NCBI RefSeq assembly: GCF_028622115.1
Contig: NZ_CP097263.1
Location: forward strand, 3,286,001-3,350,000
Origin: Kutzneria chonburiensis
GTDB lineage: Bacteria > Actinomycetota > Actinomycetes > Mycobacteriales > Pseudonocardiaceae
Direction of reading: 5' to 3'
Length of the DNA stretch: 64,000 nucleotides
Position 1 is the stretch's first letter, and every line of letters begins with the position of its first letter. Shown piece by piece: positions 1-8,455 of this stretch. Made by a program: the position numbers and the translations under genes. Below the pieces are notes generated by a model, which made no database searches, was not told where the DNA came from, and saw nothing but the letters and a program-made list of their open reading frames with translations.

Positions 1-806
1 GCCGCCCGGCGATCGGGATGCAGCGCCACTCCCAAGGGAAAATGGTGCGACGGCGTGAGCAACACCGCGCCTGGACACGGCATCTGATCAAGCGCCGACA
101 CGTCGGCCCCGTCCCCATCCACCGGGAGCGGAACGGTGTCGAGCCCAGCCTTGGCCAACGCCTCGCGTTGGGTTTGCAGGCCGAACTCCTCGACTGCCAC
201 CGTCGTGACACCGGCCTCGGCCAGCGCGGCGGCGACGAGCCGCAAGCCTTCCGCCGCGCCGCTACACGCCACGACGTTGTCCGCCCGAGCCCGCAGGCCC
301 CTGGCGCGAGCCAGATACCGGGCGACTGCCTCGCGGAGTTCACGCCGGCCGTGCGGATCGGTGTACCCGAACGCTTCGAACGGCGCTGTGCTCACCGTCC
401 GCTTCACCGCCCGAATCCACTCGTCCCGTGGGAACGCCGACAGATCCGGCAGCCCGGGCCGGAGATTGTGCACCAGCTGCGGGCATTTCGCCGGTGGCCG
501 CGGCCGTTCCCGTTCGCCCGCCGGCTCCGCCGCCCGCTGCGCCACCTCGGTTCCGGAGCCGTGCAGCCCGGTCAGCCAGCCTTCGTTGATCAGCTCCGAG
601 TACACGCGGACCACGGTGTTGCGGCCCAGCCCGAGATCGTTGGCCAGCACTCGGCTCGACGGCAGCCGCGTCCCCGGGGCCAGCCGCCCGCTGCGGATCG
701 CCTCCCGGAAGGCATCCATGAGCCCCGCTCGCACATTGCGGCCGATGTGGCCCAGATGCAGGTCGAGGCCGGACGTCCGGGCGCTGCCGGGTCCTTGCTC
801 GGTCAT
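1..806 (-). CDS. MocR/PdxR-type GntR regulator with aminotransferase domain (partial, 3' end beyond window)
   Basis: The reading frame starts at the ATG complementary to 804-806 and stays open to the left edge, giving about 268 residues. Residues about 10-80 form a GntR winged helix (a LPSSRVLANDLGLGRNTV-type recognition helix). After a Pro/Arg-rich linker comes the start of a fold-type I aminotransferase domain, with the segment FGYTDPHGRRELREAVARYL and then CSGAAEGL and LTPSHHFPLG. This layout is that of MocR regulators, in which a PLP or amino-compound sensor controls DNA binding; the PLP-binding lysine would lie outside the window. It is transcribed away from the DoxX-cupin gene. The target pathway is unknown. 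Confidence 0.87.
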   Translation of the reverse strand, partial: MTEQGPGSARTSGLDLHLGHIGRNVRAGLMDAFREAIRSGRLAPGTRLPSSRVLANDLGLGRNTVVRVYSELINEGWLTGLHGSGTEVAQRAAEPAGERERPRPPAKCPQLVHNLRPGLPDLSAFPRDEWIRAVKRTVSTAPFEAFGYTDPHGRRELREAVARYLARARGLRARADNVVACSGAAEGLRLVAAALAEAGVTTVAVEEFGLQTQREALAKAGLDTVPLPVDGDGADVSALDQMPCPGAVLLTPSHHFPLGVALHPDRRA

Positions 807-847
807 GACGGACCACGATACGGCCCGCGCGACCGCACCGCCGGTGG

Positions 848-1780
848 TCATGAGTGGGGATCGTTGGCCTGGAGCGCGTCGCCGGTGGTGGAGACGTAGA
901 CGACCAGCAGCTTGGCCCGTTCGGTGGCGCTGGGATTGGCGGCGACGACGTGGTGGGCACCGGGCTTTTCGAACCAGTTCTCGCCCGGGTGGAACGTGGT
1001 CGCGGGATTGTCGTCGACCTGGCTGCGGACGTCCCCTGCCAGCACGTAGGCGTACACGAAAGCCTGACCGTGTCGGTGCGGCGGCGCGGCCGCGCCGGGC
1101 GGGAAGTCCACGATCTGCGAGGTGAACGTCTTGCCTTCGGCGTTCGGCAGCGCCTGCTGGAGCAGGACATTCACCTGGGGCGGCGTCGAGGCGGCCGTGG
1201 TCGCCGCCACAGGTGTGGTCTGGGTGGCCGGGCTGCACGCGGTTACGCCGGCCAGCGCGGCAACGGCCAGCAGGCGACCGGCGACCTGCGATCGCTTCCT
1301 GGCGAACATTCCGTCGACACTGAAGGCGAACCTGTCCACGGGCGCGAGGGCCAGCAGCAGGGCGGCGGCCGCAGCGGCGGGAACCGAATTGCTCAGCGGT
1401 GCTTCCCAGCCCAGGAACAGCCCCATCGACAGCGCGAAGCCCAGCAGCAGCGCGGTCGCGGCCAATGCGGACCAGCGCACGAGGATGCCGGCCAGCAATG
1501 TCAGGCCCAGCACCGTTTCCGCCGCGGTCGCGGCCCATGCGGCGGCCCCTTGGAACATGTCCGGCAGGTACGGCGAGAGGGTGTGCGTGTAGGCGGTGTA
1601 CGTGGCGAAATCGCCCCACCCGACCGCCCCGGTGTGCGGCGGGCCCCAGATGCCGAACCGGTCGGCGACGGCCGAGAGGAATCCGGCCGCCAAGGCCAGA
1701 CGTGCGAACACGGTCGCGACCGACCACACACGTTCCCGCCGGGCCGTCAGGGACAGCTCCTTCCCCCAGTGCACAACCAT
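848..1780 (-). CDS. DoxX-like membrane protein fused to a cupin domain
   Basis: 310 residues. Residues about 20-155 have four hydrophobic segments of the DoxX type (for example LALAAGFLSAVADRFGIWGP and a later LALAP helix). Residues about 195-310 are a small beta-barrel cupin with the metal-site pattern PPHRHGQAFVYAYVLAG and later HPGENWFEKPGAHH. Between them Met158 begins a stretch that looks like a lipoprotein signal (KR-rich, hydrophobic, LAGVTAC lipobox), so the second half could derive from a formerly separate exported cupin lipoprotein, but no stop separates the halves. It is divergent from a TetR gene and shares its palindrome-bearing promoter region. DoxX proteins are often linked to quinone or redox chemistry; the substrate here is unknown. 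Confidence 0.75.
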   Translation of the reverse strand: MVVHWGKELSLTARRERVWSVATVFARLALAAGFLSAVADRFGIWGPPHTGAVGWGDFATYTAYTHTLSPYLPDMFQGAAAWAATAAETVLGLTLLAGILVRWSALAATALLLGFALSMGLFLGWEAPLSNSVPAAAAAALLLALAPVDRFAFSVDGMFARKRSQVAGRLLAVAALAGVTACSPATQTTPVAATTAASTPPQVNVLLQQALPNAEGKTFTSQIVDFPPGAAAPPHRHGQAFVYAYVLAGDVRSQVDDNPATTFHPGENWFEKPGAHHVVAANPSATERAKLLVVYVSTTGDALQANDPHS

Positions 1781-1910
1781 CAGATCTCCCTGGTAGACGC
1801 ATTTTCGGCAGCCAGGAACGGGCCACCGACTCCGAAACTAGCCCGTTTTCGACGGCCGACCTGGGTCCACTCGGCCCCCAGAAACGGGAACCACTCGCGG
1901 TGGCCCAAAA

Positions 1911-1924
1911 GGACTGCGCAGTCC
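1911..1924. promoter_or_regulatory. Candidate TetR operator GGAC-N6-GTCC
   Basis: GGACTGCGCAGTCC is a perfect 14-bp palindrome in the 189-bp intergenic region between the DoxX-cupin gene and the divergent TetR gene. The same GGAC-N6-GTCC spacing recurs at 2655-2668 before the SDR gene, which suggests the TetR protein regulates itself, the fusion gene and the SDR gene. Binding is inferred, not shown. Confidence 0.45.
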
Positions 1925-1969
1925 ACTTCACTGGCCACCTTCACTGACCAAAGGGGTAGCCTCAGGCGG

Positions 1970-2584
1970 ATGAACACGCCGCCGTCCCGGCCGACGTCCC
2001 GTGGCGCCGCCACCCGCGCGCGCATCGTCGCGGCGGCGGCCGACCTGATGTACGTCAACGGCGTGAACGCGACCACGCTCGACGACGTCCGCGTCGCGAG
2101 CGACACCAGCAAGTCCCAGCTCTACAGCCACTTCCCGGACAAGACCGAACTGGTCCGCGCCGTCGTCGCGGCGCGGGCCGCGCAGATCCTCGACCGTGAA
2201 CGCGGCTACCTCCAGCACCTGAAGTCGTTCCGTGGCCTGGTCCGCTGGCGCGACGCCCTGGTGCGGCGAAATGCCTTGCAGCACGGGGCATACGGCTGCG
2301 CGCTCGGTTCGATGGCCAGCGAACTGGCCGACCAGGACGACCAGGCCCGCGCCACCCTCGCCGAGTCCTTCACGGCCTGGGAAGGGCTGCTCGCCGCCGG
2401 CCTGCGGCGGATGCGTGACAGCGGGGCCCTTCGGCCCGAGGCCGACCCGGAACGACTGGCCACCGGTCTGATGGCCGCGTTGCAGGGCGGATACCTCCTG
2501 GCCGAGACCGCGCATGACATCAGGCCCATGGAGGTCGCCCTCGACCTGGCGCTCGACCACGTGAAGTCGTTCCTCACGGCGTGA
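1970..2584 (+). CDS. TetR/AcrR family transcriptional regulator
   Basis: 204 residues from the ATG at 1970. The N-terminal HTH (residues about 14-60) reads RARIVAAAADLMYVNGVNAT...SKSQLYSHFPDKTELV, typical of TetR proteins. The C-terminal half is the helical ligand-binding domain, including GCALGSMASELADQDD, as in the YfiR/TetR_C_7-like subgroup. An ORF extending much further upstream is open only because of high GC; this start places the HTH at the usual distance. Palindromes of the same form sit in its own promoter and in that of the downstream SDR gene, 113 bp after its stop. The inducer is unknown. Confidence 0.9.
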   Translation: MNTPPSRPTSRGAATRARIVAAAADLMYVNGVNATTLDDVRVASDTSKSQLYSHFPDKTELVRAVVAARAAQILDRERGYLQHLKSFRGLVRWRDALVRRNALQHGAYGCALGSMASELADQDDQARATLAESFTAWEGLLAAGLRRMRDSGALRPEADPERLATGLMAALQGGYLLAETAHDIRPMEVALDLALDHVKSFLTA

Positions 2585-2651
2585 GTGGTTCCCGTACCGG
2601 GATCCCAAGTGGACCCCGGCCTCCGCCCCGCTGGCGGTTAGCGTGGCCGCA

Positions 2652-2671
2652 ACTGGACCGTCGAGTCCAGT
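2652..2671. promoter_or_regulatory. Candidate TetR operator upstream of SDR gene
   Basis: ACTGGAC and GTCCAGT form a perfect 7-bp inverted repeat around a 6-bp spacer, 26 bp before the SDR start codon. The core GGAC-N6-GTCC (2655-2668) matches the palindrome at 1911-1924 in arm sequence and spacing, supporting one regulator for both promoters. Confidence 0.45.
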
Positions 2672-2697
2672 GCGACCAACCACAGTGGAGTGATCAC

Positions 2698-3444
2698 ATG
2701 TCGGCACGTACAGCCCTGATCACCGGCGGCACCAGCGGGATCGGGAAGGCGACCGCCGAGATTCTGCACAACCGCGGTTACCGCGTCGCCGTCACCGGAC
2801 AGCGCCTGGAGAGCGTCGCCTGGGCCCGGTCGGAACTGCCGGAGGACGTCCTGGTCCTCCAGGCCGACTCGCGCTCGATGGCCGACACCGAGAAGGTCAT
2901 GTCCGAGGTCGGCGAGAAGTTCGGCGGCCTCACGACGCTGTTCCTCAACGCCGGCGTCAGCCGTCCGATGACCTTGGCCACCGCAGACGAGGCCGCTTAC
3001 GACGAGGTGTTCGCCGTCAACACCAAGGGCCAGTTCTTCACCTTGGCCAAGGCACTGCCCCTGCTCTCCGACGGCGCTTCCGTCATCGTCACCGTCGGCA
3101 TCGGCGCGACGCGCAGCCTCACCGGCAACAGTGTCACCGCCGGTTCGCACGGCGCTTTCCTCGCCATGATCCCCACGCTCGCCCTCGAGCTCGCCCCTCG
3201 TCGTATCCGCGTCAACGCCGTGAGCCCCGGGTTCACCGACACCCCCATGACCCGCACCTCGCTGCGCGCCCGCTCCGGCGACGTCGCCGCCACCATGGCC
3301 GCCATCGCCCAGACCAACCCCTTCGGCCGCCTCGCCGAGCCCGAGGACATCGCCCGCACCGTCGCCTTCCTCGCCTCGGACGACGCCGCCTACATCACCG
3401 GCCAGGAGATCCTGGTGTCCGGCGGCGCCGGGCTGGCCATCTGA
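2698..3444 (+). CDS. SDR-family protein lacking the usual catalytic residues
   Basis: 248 residues from the ATG at 2698. The Rossmann signature TGGTSGIG (residues 9-16), the LFLNAG motif (81-86) and the C-terminal RIRVNAVSPGFTDTPM segment are those of classical short-chain dehydrogenases. The active site is unusual: aligned by the fixed spacing to the NAVSPG segment, the catalytic Tyr is Thr147, the Lys is His151 and the Ser position is Gly134. It may bind NAD(P)(H) without classical SDR catalysis, or use another mechanism. It lies behind a GGAC-N6-GTCC palindrome shared with the TetR gene, so it is probably that regulator's target. Confidence 0.85.
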   Translation: MSARTALITGGTSGIGKATAEILHNRGYRVAVTGQRLESVAWARSELPEDVLVLQADSRSMADTEKVMSEVGEKFGGLTTLFLNAGVSRPMTLATADEAAYDEVFAVNTKGQFFTLAKALPLLSDGASVIVTVGIGATRSLTGNSVTAGSHGAFLAMIPTLALELAPRRIRVNAVSPGFTDTPMTRTSLRARSGDVAATMAAIAQTNPFGRLAEPEDIARTVAFLASDDAAYITGQEILVSGGAGLAI

Positions 3445-3449
3445 CCCGA

Positions 3450-3478
3450 GTCCGCGGCGACCGCACGGTCACGCGGAC
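3450..3478 (+). terminator. Hairpin terminator after SDR gene
   Basis: GTCCGCG (3450-3456) pairs with CGCGGAC (3472-3478), and GACCG/CGGTC pair inside it, giving a strong stem just after the SDR stop codon. There is no T-tract, as is usual in high-GC actinomycetes. Confidence 0.5.
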
Positions 3479-3524
3479 GGCAGCACCCCGATTCCTTGAC
3501 CGCCGCGGCCCCCGGGCGTAACAC

Positions 3525-3560
3525 TGAGGCGGTTGGGAGAGCGCTCTCCCAACCGCCTCA
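3525..3560. promoter_or_regulatory. 36-bp perfect palindrome, LacI-type operator candidate
   Basis: The sequence is perfectly self-complementary over 36 bp with no loop; its centre is GGGAGAGCGCTCTCCC. Such GAGCGCTC-centred palindromes are typical operators of LacI-family sugar regulators before secreted glycosidase genes in actinomycetes. It lies 54 bp before the GH3 start codon. No LacI gene is in the window, so the regulator would be encoded elsewhere. Confidence 0.55.
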
Positions 3561-3614
3561 CCTCCGGCCGCCACCGGGCTCCGACCTACCCCTCCACCCT
3601 GCGCGGGAGACGGT

Positions 3615-6600
3615 ATGCCCAGCTCACGTGGCGCGACGACGCGCCGAATCCGTCCACTGAGAATCGCCTTCGCGCTGGCCGTCGCGGCGGCGCTGGCGGC
3701 ATCGTCGCTGGTGACCACGAGCCCGTCGGCCCAGGCCGCGCCCACGCTGCTCTCCCAGGGCAAAACGGCCACCGCGTCCTCCACCGAGAACGCCGGCACC
3801 CCGGCCTCCGCCGCGGTCGACGGCAACACCGGCACCCGCTGGTCCAGCGCGGCCAGCGATCCCCAGTGGCTCCAGGTCGACCTCGGCACGACGGCGTCGA
3901 TCAGCCAGGTCTCGCTCCAGTGGGAGACGGCGTCGGCCAAGGCGTTCCAGATCCAGGTCTCGACCGACGCCACGAACTGGACCTCGGTGTACAGCACCAC
4001 CACGGGCCCCGGCGGCACGCAGACGCTCGACGTCAACGGCACCGGCCGCTACGTGCGGATGTACGGCGCGCAGCGCAACACCGGCTACGGCTACAGCCTC
4101 TGGGAATTCCAGGTCTACGGCACCGGCGCCGGCTCGTGCGGCAGCGCGAACGCCGCGCTCAACAAGACGGCGACCGCCTCGTCCACGGAGAACGCCGGCA
4201 CCCCGGCCAGCGCCGCGGTCGACGGCAACACCGGCACCCGCTGGTCCAGCGCGGCCAGCGATCCCCAATGGCTGCAAGTGGATCTGGGCAGCAGCCAGAC
4301 CGTCTGCGGCGTGTCGCTGACCTGGGAGACGGCGTTCGCGTCCGCGTTCCAGATCCAGGTCTCCGCTGACGGCGCCAACTGGTCGACCGTCTACAGCACG
4401 ACCACGGGCACCGGCGGCACACAGACGCTAGACGTCAACGGCACCGGTCGCTACGTGCGGATGTACGGCACCGCAAGGGGAACGGGCTACGGCTACAGCC
4501 TCTGGGAGTTCGGCGTCTTCACCACGGGCGGAGGCGGTGGCGGCAGCTGCGCCGACCCCGTCATCTCGGCCTACGCCCCCGTGCAGGCGTCGTCGTACGT
4601 CGGCGCGAACGCCCCGGCCGCCGCGCTGGATGGCCGCGCCACCACGCGGTGGGAAAGCGCCGCCAGCGACCCACAGTGGCTCCAGGTCGACCTCGGCGGC
4701 AACGCCGCGGTCAGCTGCGTCGTGCTGACGTGGGAGACGGCGTACGCCACGGCGTACAGCGTCGACATCTCCCCCGACGCCACGACCTGGTCCAGCATCT
4801 ACGCCACCACCGCCGGCCAAGGCGGCACCGAGACGCTGAAGATCGGCGGCACCGGCCGCTACCTCCGCATCCGTGGCACCGCGCGCGCCACCGGATACGG
4901 TTACAGCCTCTGGGAATTCCAGGTGCACGGCACCGTCGACACCTCGACCTCGACGCCGCCGCTGCTGTCCGCGCCGACCAAGGCCCCCGCCACCACCGGC
5001 CAGTTCGCGCTGTCCGCCCCCGGCAACAACGCGCTGGTGACCAACACCCGCCGGCCGACGTTCTCCTGGGCGGCAGTCGCCGGCGCCGCGCATTACCAGC
5101 TGTGGCTGAACATCAGCCGTACCGACTACGACTTCACCGCGTCCGGCAATCTGCTCGACTTCTACACCAAGGTCGCCGAGCCCGCCGGCACCAGCTACAC
5201 GCCGACGTGGGACATCTCCGACCGCTGGACGTACAGGTGGTTCGTGGTCTCGGTCGACGGCGCCGGCGGCACCAAGACGTCCAACATCAACACCTTCGGC
5301 CTGTACCTGCCGACCGTCACCGCGGCCAACGACGGCGTGCCGATCGTCAACGGGGCCCGGGACCTCAACAAGGACGGCACGATCGAGCCGTACGAGGACT
5401 GGCGGCAGCCGATCGCCACCCGCGTCGACGATCTGCTCGGGCGGATGTCGACGCAGGAGAAGGCATACCAGATGTTCTACAACAACCAGGTCCACCCGCA
5501 GTCGGGCTGGATCTTCGGACCGGCCCAGCCGCAGGACCTCGACGGTTTCCTGAAGGCCTCCGCCGGCACCCGGCTCGGCATCCCGCCGATCGCCGCCGGC
5601 GACACGATCATCGGCTACCAGACCACGTTCCCGGCGCAGAGCGCGCTGGCCGCCGGCCAGGACTACAAGCTGGACTACCAACTCGGCGACATGCAGCGCC
5701 GCGAGGAGGTCCAGGCCGGGGCCCGCGGCACGCTCGGGCCGCTGGCCGAGGTCGGCACGAAGGTGCTCTATCCCCGTATCCAGGAAGGAAACGGGGAGAA
5801 CGCCCAGGTGGCCGCGGCCCAGGTGCGGGCGCTGGTGTCCGGCATGCAGGGCGGGCCAGAGCTCAATCCGCAGTCGATCCTGGTCACCGTCAAGCACTGG
5901 CCCGGCGAGGGCGCGGGCGGCGAGGCCGGCGTGGTGTTCGACGGGACGACGATCAAGTACACGATGATCCCGTGGACGGCGGCGATCGAGGCCAACGCCG
6001 GCAGCGTGATGACCGGCTACGCCGGAGCGTCCTATTTGGACCCGAGCGGCGCCGGGGCCGGCAACAGCGCGCCGATCATCAACTACCTGCGGCAGAACAT
6101 GGGCTACACCGGGCTGGTCACCACCGACTGGCTGCCGTCGGGGGCGTGGGTGAGCGCCGCCAACGCCGGCGCGGACGTGATGGGCGGCGCCGATCCCGGG
6201 GCCGTCGGCTTCTCCCTCGACACGTTCGCCAGCAGCGTTCCGCAGTCCCGGATCGACGATTCGGTGCGGCAGATCCTCACCGTGAAGTTCAAGCTGGGCC
6301 TGTTCGAGCACCCGTACGGCGATCCCGCCAACGCCCCGTACCGGTTCCACCAGCCCGCCTATACGGCGTTGATCAACCAGGCGGCGCGGGAATCCGACAC
6401 GTTGCTCAAGAACGACGGCGTGTTGCCGGTCAAGCTCAACTCCGGTGACAACATCGTCGTCACCGGAGCGCGGGCCGCCGACGGGGCCGCGTGTTGCCTG
6501 TGGACCAGCTACTTCCACCAGGACTACGGGTCACTCGACTTCCTCGACGCCATCAAGGCCCGGGCGGCTCAATCCGGGATCAACGTGTACCAGGGCAACT

Positions 6601-7109
6601 CCCCGACACCGCCGAAACTCGCGGTCGTAGCGGTCGGCGAACCTTCGTACACGCACGCCACCGCTTGGACCAAGGAGCAGCCCTACCTGCCGGCGGACCA
6701 GGTCGCGTTGATCCAGAACTACAAGAACCAGGGCATTCCCGTGGTCGTGCTGCTGGTGTTGCCGCGCCCGTACGTGATCTCCGACTGGAACGGCCTGGCC
6801 GACGCCATCGTGGTCACCTACCGCGGCGGCGAGGAGATGGGTCCCGCGGCGGCCAGTCTCTTGTTCGGCGACTACACCCCGCGCGGCAAGCTGCCTTGGC
6901 AGTTGCCCGCCAGCCTCGACCAGGTCCTCAAGCCCGGCGGCACCGATGTCCCTGCCGACGCCGTCGAAAGCTGGGACCTGCCGTACGACCTCGGCGCCAC
7001 CGCCGCCGAGCGGGCCGACATCCGCGCCAAGATCGGCGCCGGCCAGACCGTGCCGCCCACGTACGGCAAACCGTTGTACCAGTACGGTTCTGGCCTTCAG
7101 GGCTGGTAG
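3615..7109 (+). CDS. Secreted GH3 glycosidase with three N-terminal F5/8-type C domains
   Basis: 1164 residues. A Sec signal peptide (RR-rich start, hydrophobic core, AQA-AP cleavage near residue 41) is followed by three discoidin/CBM32-like domains at about 43-175, 180-310 and 315-445, each ending in GYGYSLWEF. A beta-sandwich linker (RPTFSWAAVAGAAHYQLW) comes next, then a GH3 catalytic region from about 585. The segment GLVTTDW carries Asp838, which matches the GH3 nucleophile position; the C-terminal GH3 domain begins near LLKNDGVLPV. The first two CBM coding units are nearly identical at DNA level (3786 onward and 4188 onward, 402 bp apart), indicating recent duplication. Likely an extracellular exo-glycosidase acting on plant or fungal polysaccharide; the exact sugar is not predictable. 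Confidence 0.9.
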   Translation: MPSSRGATTRRIRPLRIAFALAVAAALAASSLVTTSPSAQAAPTLLSQGKTATASSTENAGTPASAAVDGNTGTRWSSAASDPQWLQVDLGTTASISQVSLQWETASAKAFQIQVSTDATNWTSVYSTTTGPGGTQTLDVNGTGRYVRMYGAQRNTGYGYSLWEFQVYGTGAGSCGSANAALNKTATASSTENAGTPASAAVDGNTGTRWSSAASDPQWLQVDLGSSQTVCGVSLTWETAFASAFQIQVSADGANWSTVYSTTTGTGGTQTLDVNGTGRYVRMYGTARGTGYGYSLWEFGVFTTGGGGGGSCADPVISAYAPVQASSYVGANAPAAALDGRATTRWESAASDPQWLQVDLGGNAAVSCVVLTWETAYATAYSVDISPDATTWSSIYATTAGQGGTETLKIGGTGRYLRIRGTARATGYGYSLWEFQVHGTVDTSTSTPPLLSAPTKAPATTGQFALSAPGNNALVTNTRRPTFSWAAVAGAAHYQLWLNISRTDYDFTASGNLLDFYTKVAEPAGTSYTPTWDISDRWTYRWFVVSVDGAGGTKTSNINTFGLYLPTVTAANDGVPIVNGARDLNKDGTIEPYEDWRQPIATRVDDLLGRMSTQEKAYQMFYNNQVHPQSGWIFGPAQPQDLDGFLKASAGTRLGIPPIAAGDTIIGYQTTFPAQSALAAGQDYKLDYQLGDMQRREEVQAGARGTLGPLAEVGTKVLYPRIQEGNGENAQVAAAQVRALVSGMQGGPELNPQSILVTVKHWPGEGAGGEAGVVFDGTTIKYTMIPWTAAIEANAGSVMTGYAGASYLDPSGAGAGNSAPIINYLRQNMGYTGLVTTDWLPSGAWVSAANAGADVMGGADPGAVGFSLDTFASSVPQSRIDDSVRQILTVKFKLGLFEHPYGDPANAPYRFHQPAYTALINQAARESDTLLKNDGVLPVKLNSGDNIVVTGARAADGAACCLWTSYFHQDYGSLDFLDAIKARAAQSGINVYQGNSPTPPKLAVVAVGEPSYTHATAWTKEQPYLPADQVALIQNYKNQGIPVVVLLVLPRPYVISDWNGLADAIVVTYRGGEEMGPAAASLLFGDYTPRGKLPWQLPASLDQVLKPGGTDVPADAVESWDLPYDLGATAAERADIRAKIGAGQTVPPTYGKPLYQYGSGLQGW

Positions 7110-7111
7110 CT

Positions 7112-7779
7112 CTACCGGAGCCGTGCGACCAGTGCGTCGAGTACGAGTTCGACGGCGAACTCGTACTCGGCGGCGCTGTCGAAACGGGCGAGGTCCGGGG
7201 CGGCAGCGGCGACCGCGGGGAGGCCGCTGCGCTCCAGAACGGCACGGCGCTGGGCGATGCCGGCGAGGTCGGTGGTGCCGAAGGTGGGCCCGGCGTTGAC
7301 CTCCCGTAACAGCGCGCCGACGAGGGTGGCGACGAGCATCCGCAGCAGGCGTACGGACTCCTCGACGGAACAGCCGGCGTCGAGCAGGACGGCCAGCACG
7401 GCGTCCACGGGTTCGAGGGCGGCGAGGGAAGAGAGCTGACGGGTGAGGACGAGCGAGGCGGCCTCGGGATGGGCCAGCGCCGGCTGACGGAAAGCGTAGG
7501 CGATAGCCCGCAGGTCGGCCCGCAGATCGCCGGTGCGCGCGGGCAGCGCGATGGCCCCGAGCAGGTGCTCAGCGACGGCGTCGAGCAGGCCGTCCTTGCC
7601 GTCGACATGGTTGTAGAGGCTCTTGGCGTCCACCCCGAGCACCCGCCCGACGGCCCGCATGCTGACCGCGCCGACCCCGCTCTCGTCGATGACCCGCAGG
7701 GTCGCCGTGACGATGGCGGCGCGGGACAGCTGGCTCTCGCCCTCGGCGGCCGGCCCCGACGTCCGGTGCTGGTGGTCAT
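7112..7779 (-). CDS. TetR/AcrR regulator with apparent N-terminal frameshift
   Basis: The HTH (AAIVTATLRVIDESGVGAVSMRAVGRVLGV..SLYNHVDGKDGLLDAV) and helical ligand domain, close to the TetR_C tetracycline-repressor type, are intact to a stop at 7112. The only natural start, ATG at 7779, encodes MTTSTGRRGRPP, the usual lead-in to a TetR HTH, but in another frame. The frames join if one base is added in the G/C-rich stretch around 7750; the 668-bp span is then 223 codons. Either the gene is inactivated or the sequence has a one-base error. It is divergent from the SnoaL-like gene and shares a 17-bp inverted repeat with it. Confidence 0.7.
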
Positions 7780-7809
7780 GTCCCCATGATGCCGGACAAC
7801 CTTGAGTAA

Positions 7810-7857
7810 ATCCACGGTGTGGGTATACCGTGGCCAGCGCATACCCACACCGTGGAT
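7810..7857. promoter_or_regulatory. 17-bp perfect inverted repeat, candidate TetR operator
   Basis: The arm 7810-7826 (ATCCACGGTGTGGGTAT) is exactly the reverse complement of 7841-7857, around a 14-bp spacer. It sits midway between the divergent TetR and SnoaL-like genes and ends 17 bp before the latter's ATG. Its length suggests two dimers, or a strong hairpin in the transcript. Confidence 0.55.
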
Positions 7858-7874
7858 AAAAGGGAGTGCCGCCG

Positions 7875-8429
7875 ATGTCCCGCTTCGCCCTGCCGCCCGA
7901 GGACGTGCTGCGCGCCCGCGAGAAGCTCGTGCTGGACCACTTCCACGACGAGGTCGAGCAGGACTGGGACGCCACCCTGGCCACGTTCCCGCACCCGCAC
8001 TACGAGCTGATCGCCCAGATGACCGTGCACGACGGCGACACCGAGGTCCGCGGCTACTACCACGACACCCGCGTGGCCTTCCCCGACCAGAACCACGAGA
8101 TCATCGCGCTCCGGCACGCGCACGACGCCGTGATCGTCGAGTTCTGGCTCACCGGCACGCACCGCGGCCCGCTCGGCCGGATCCCGCCGACCGGCTCGCC
8201 GCACCGCACCCGGATGACCGCGTACTTCCTCTTCGACGCCGACGAGAAGCTGGTCACCGAGCGCATCTACTTCGACCAGCTGACCATCCTCAAGCAGCTC
8301 GTCGCCGGGCTGGACAAGCGCAATCCCGCCGACCTGCTCACGCTGGGCCGCGTCGTGGCCGGCGCCCTGGCCATGTCCGGCGGCGAGCCCGACCCGCGCC
8401 TCACCGACACCCCCGCTGTCCATCTGTGA
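7875..8429 (+). CDS. SnoaL-like (NTF2 fold) protein
   Basis: 184 residues. The ATG at 7875 is preferred over an in-frame GTG at 7866 because AAAAGGGAG ends 8 bases before it. The sequence has the NTF2/SnoaL cone-fold pattern: an N-terminal helix, HDGDTEVRGYYHDTRVAFPDQNHEIIALRHAHDAVIVEFWLTGTHRGPLG, and a strand pair RMTAYFLFDADEKLVTERIYFD. Members act as polyketide cyclases, isomerases or small-molecule binding proteins. Its position opposite a TetR gene with a shared palindrome suggests it is that regulator's target; no substrate can be named. Confidence 0.78.
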   Translation: MSRFALPPEDVLRAREKLVLDHFHDEVEQDWDATLATFPHPHYELIAQMTVHDGDTEVRGYYHDTRVAFPDQNHEIIALRHAHDAVIVEFWLTGTHRGPLGRIPPTGSPHRTRMTAYFLFDADEKLVTERIYFDQLTILKQLVAGLDKRNPADLLTLGRVVAGALAMSGGEPDPRLTDTPAVHL

Positions 8430-8455
8430 GTATCCCACCAGTCCCCGACGGAATC

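Noticed and set aside
3450-3560. The 36-bp palindrome as a second SDR terminator
   Set aside because: A separate stem at 3450-3478 already follows the gene, the palindrome has no loop, and its centre matches LacI-type operators; the terminator role stays possible but is less likely.
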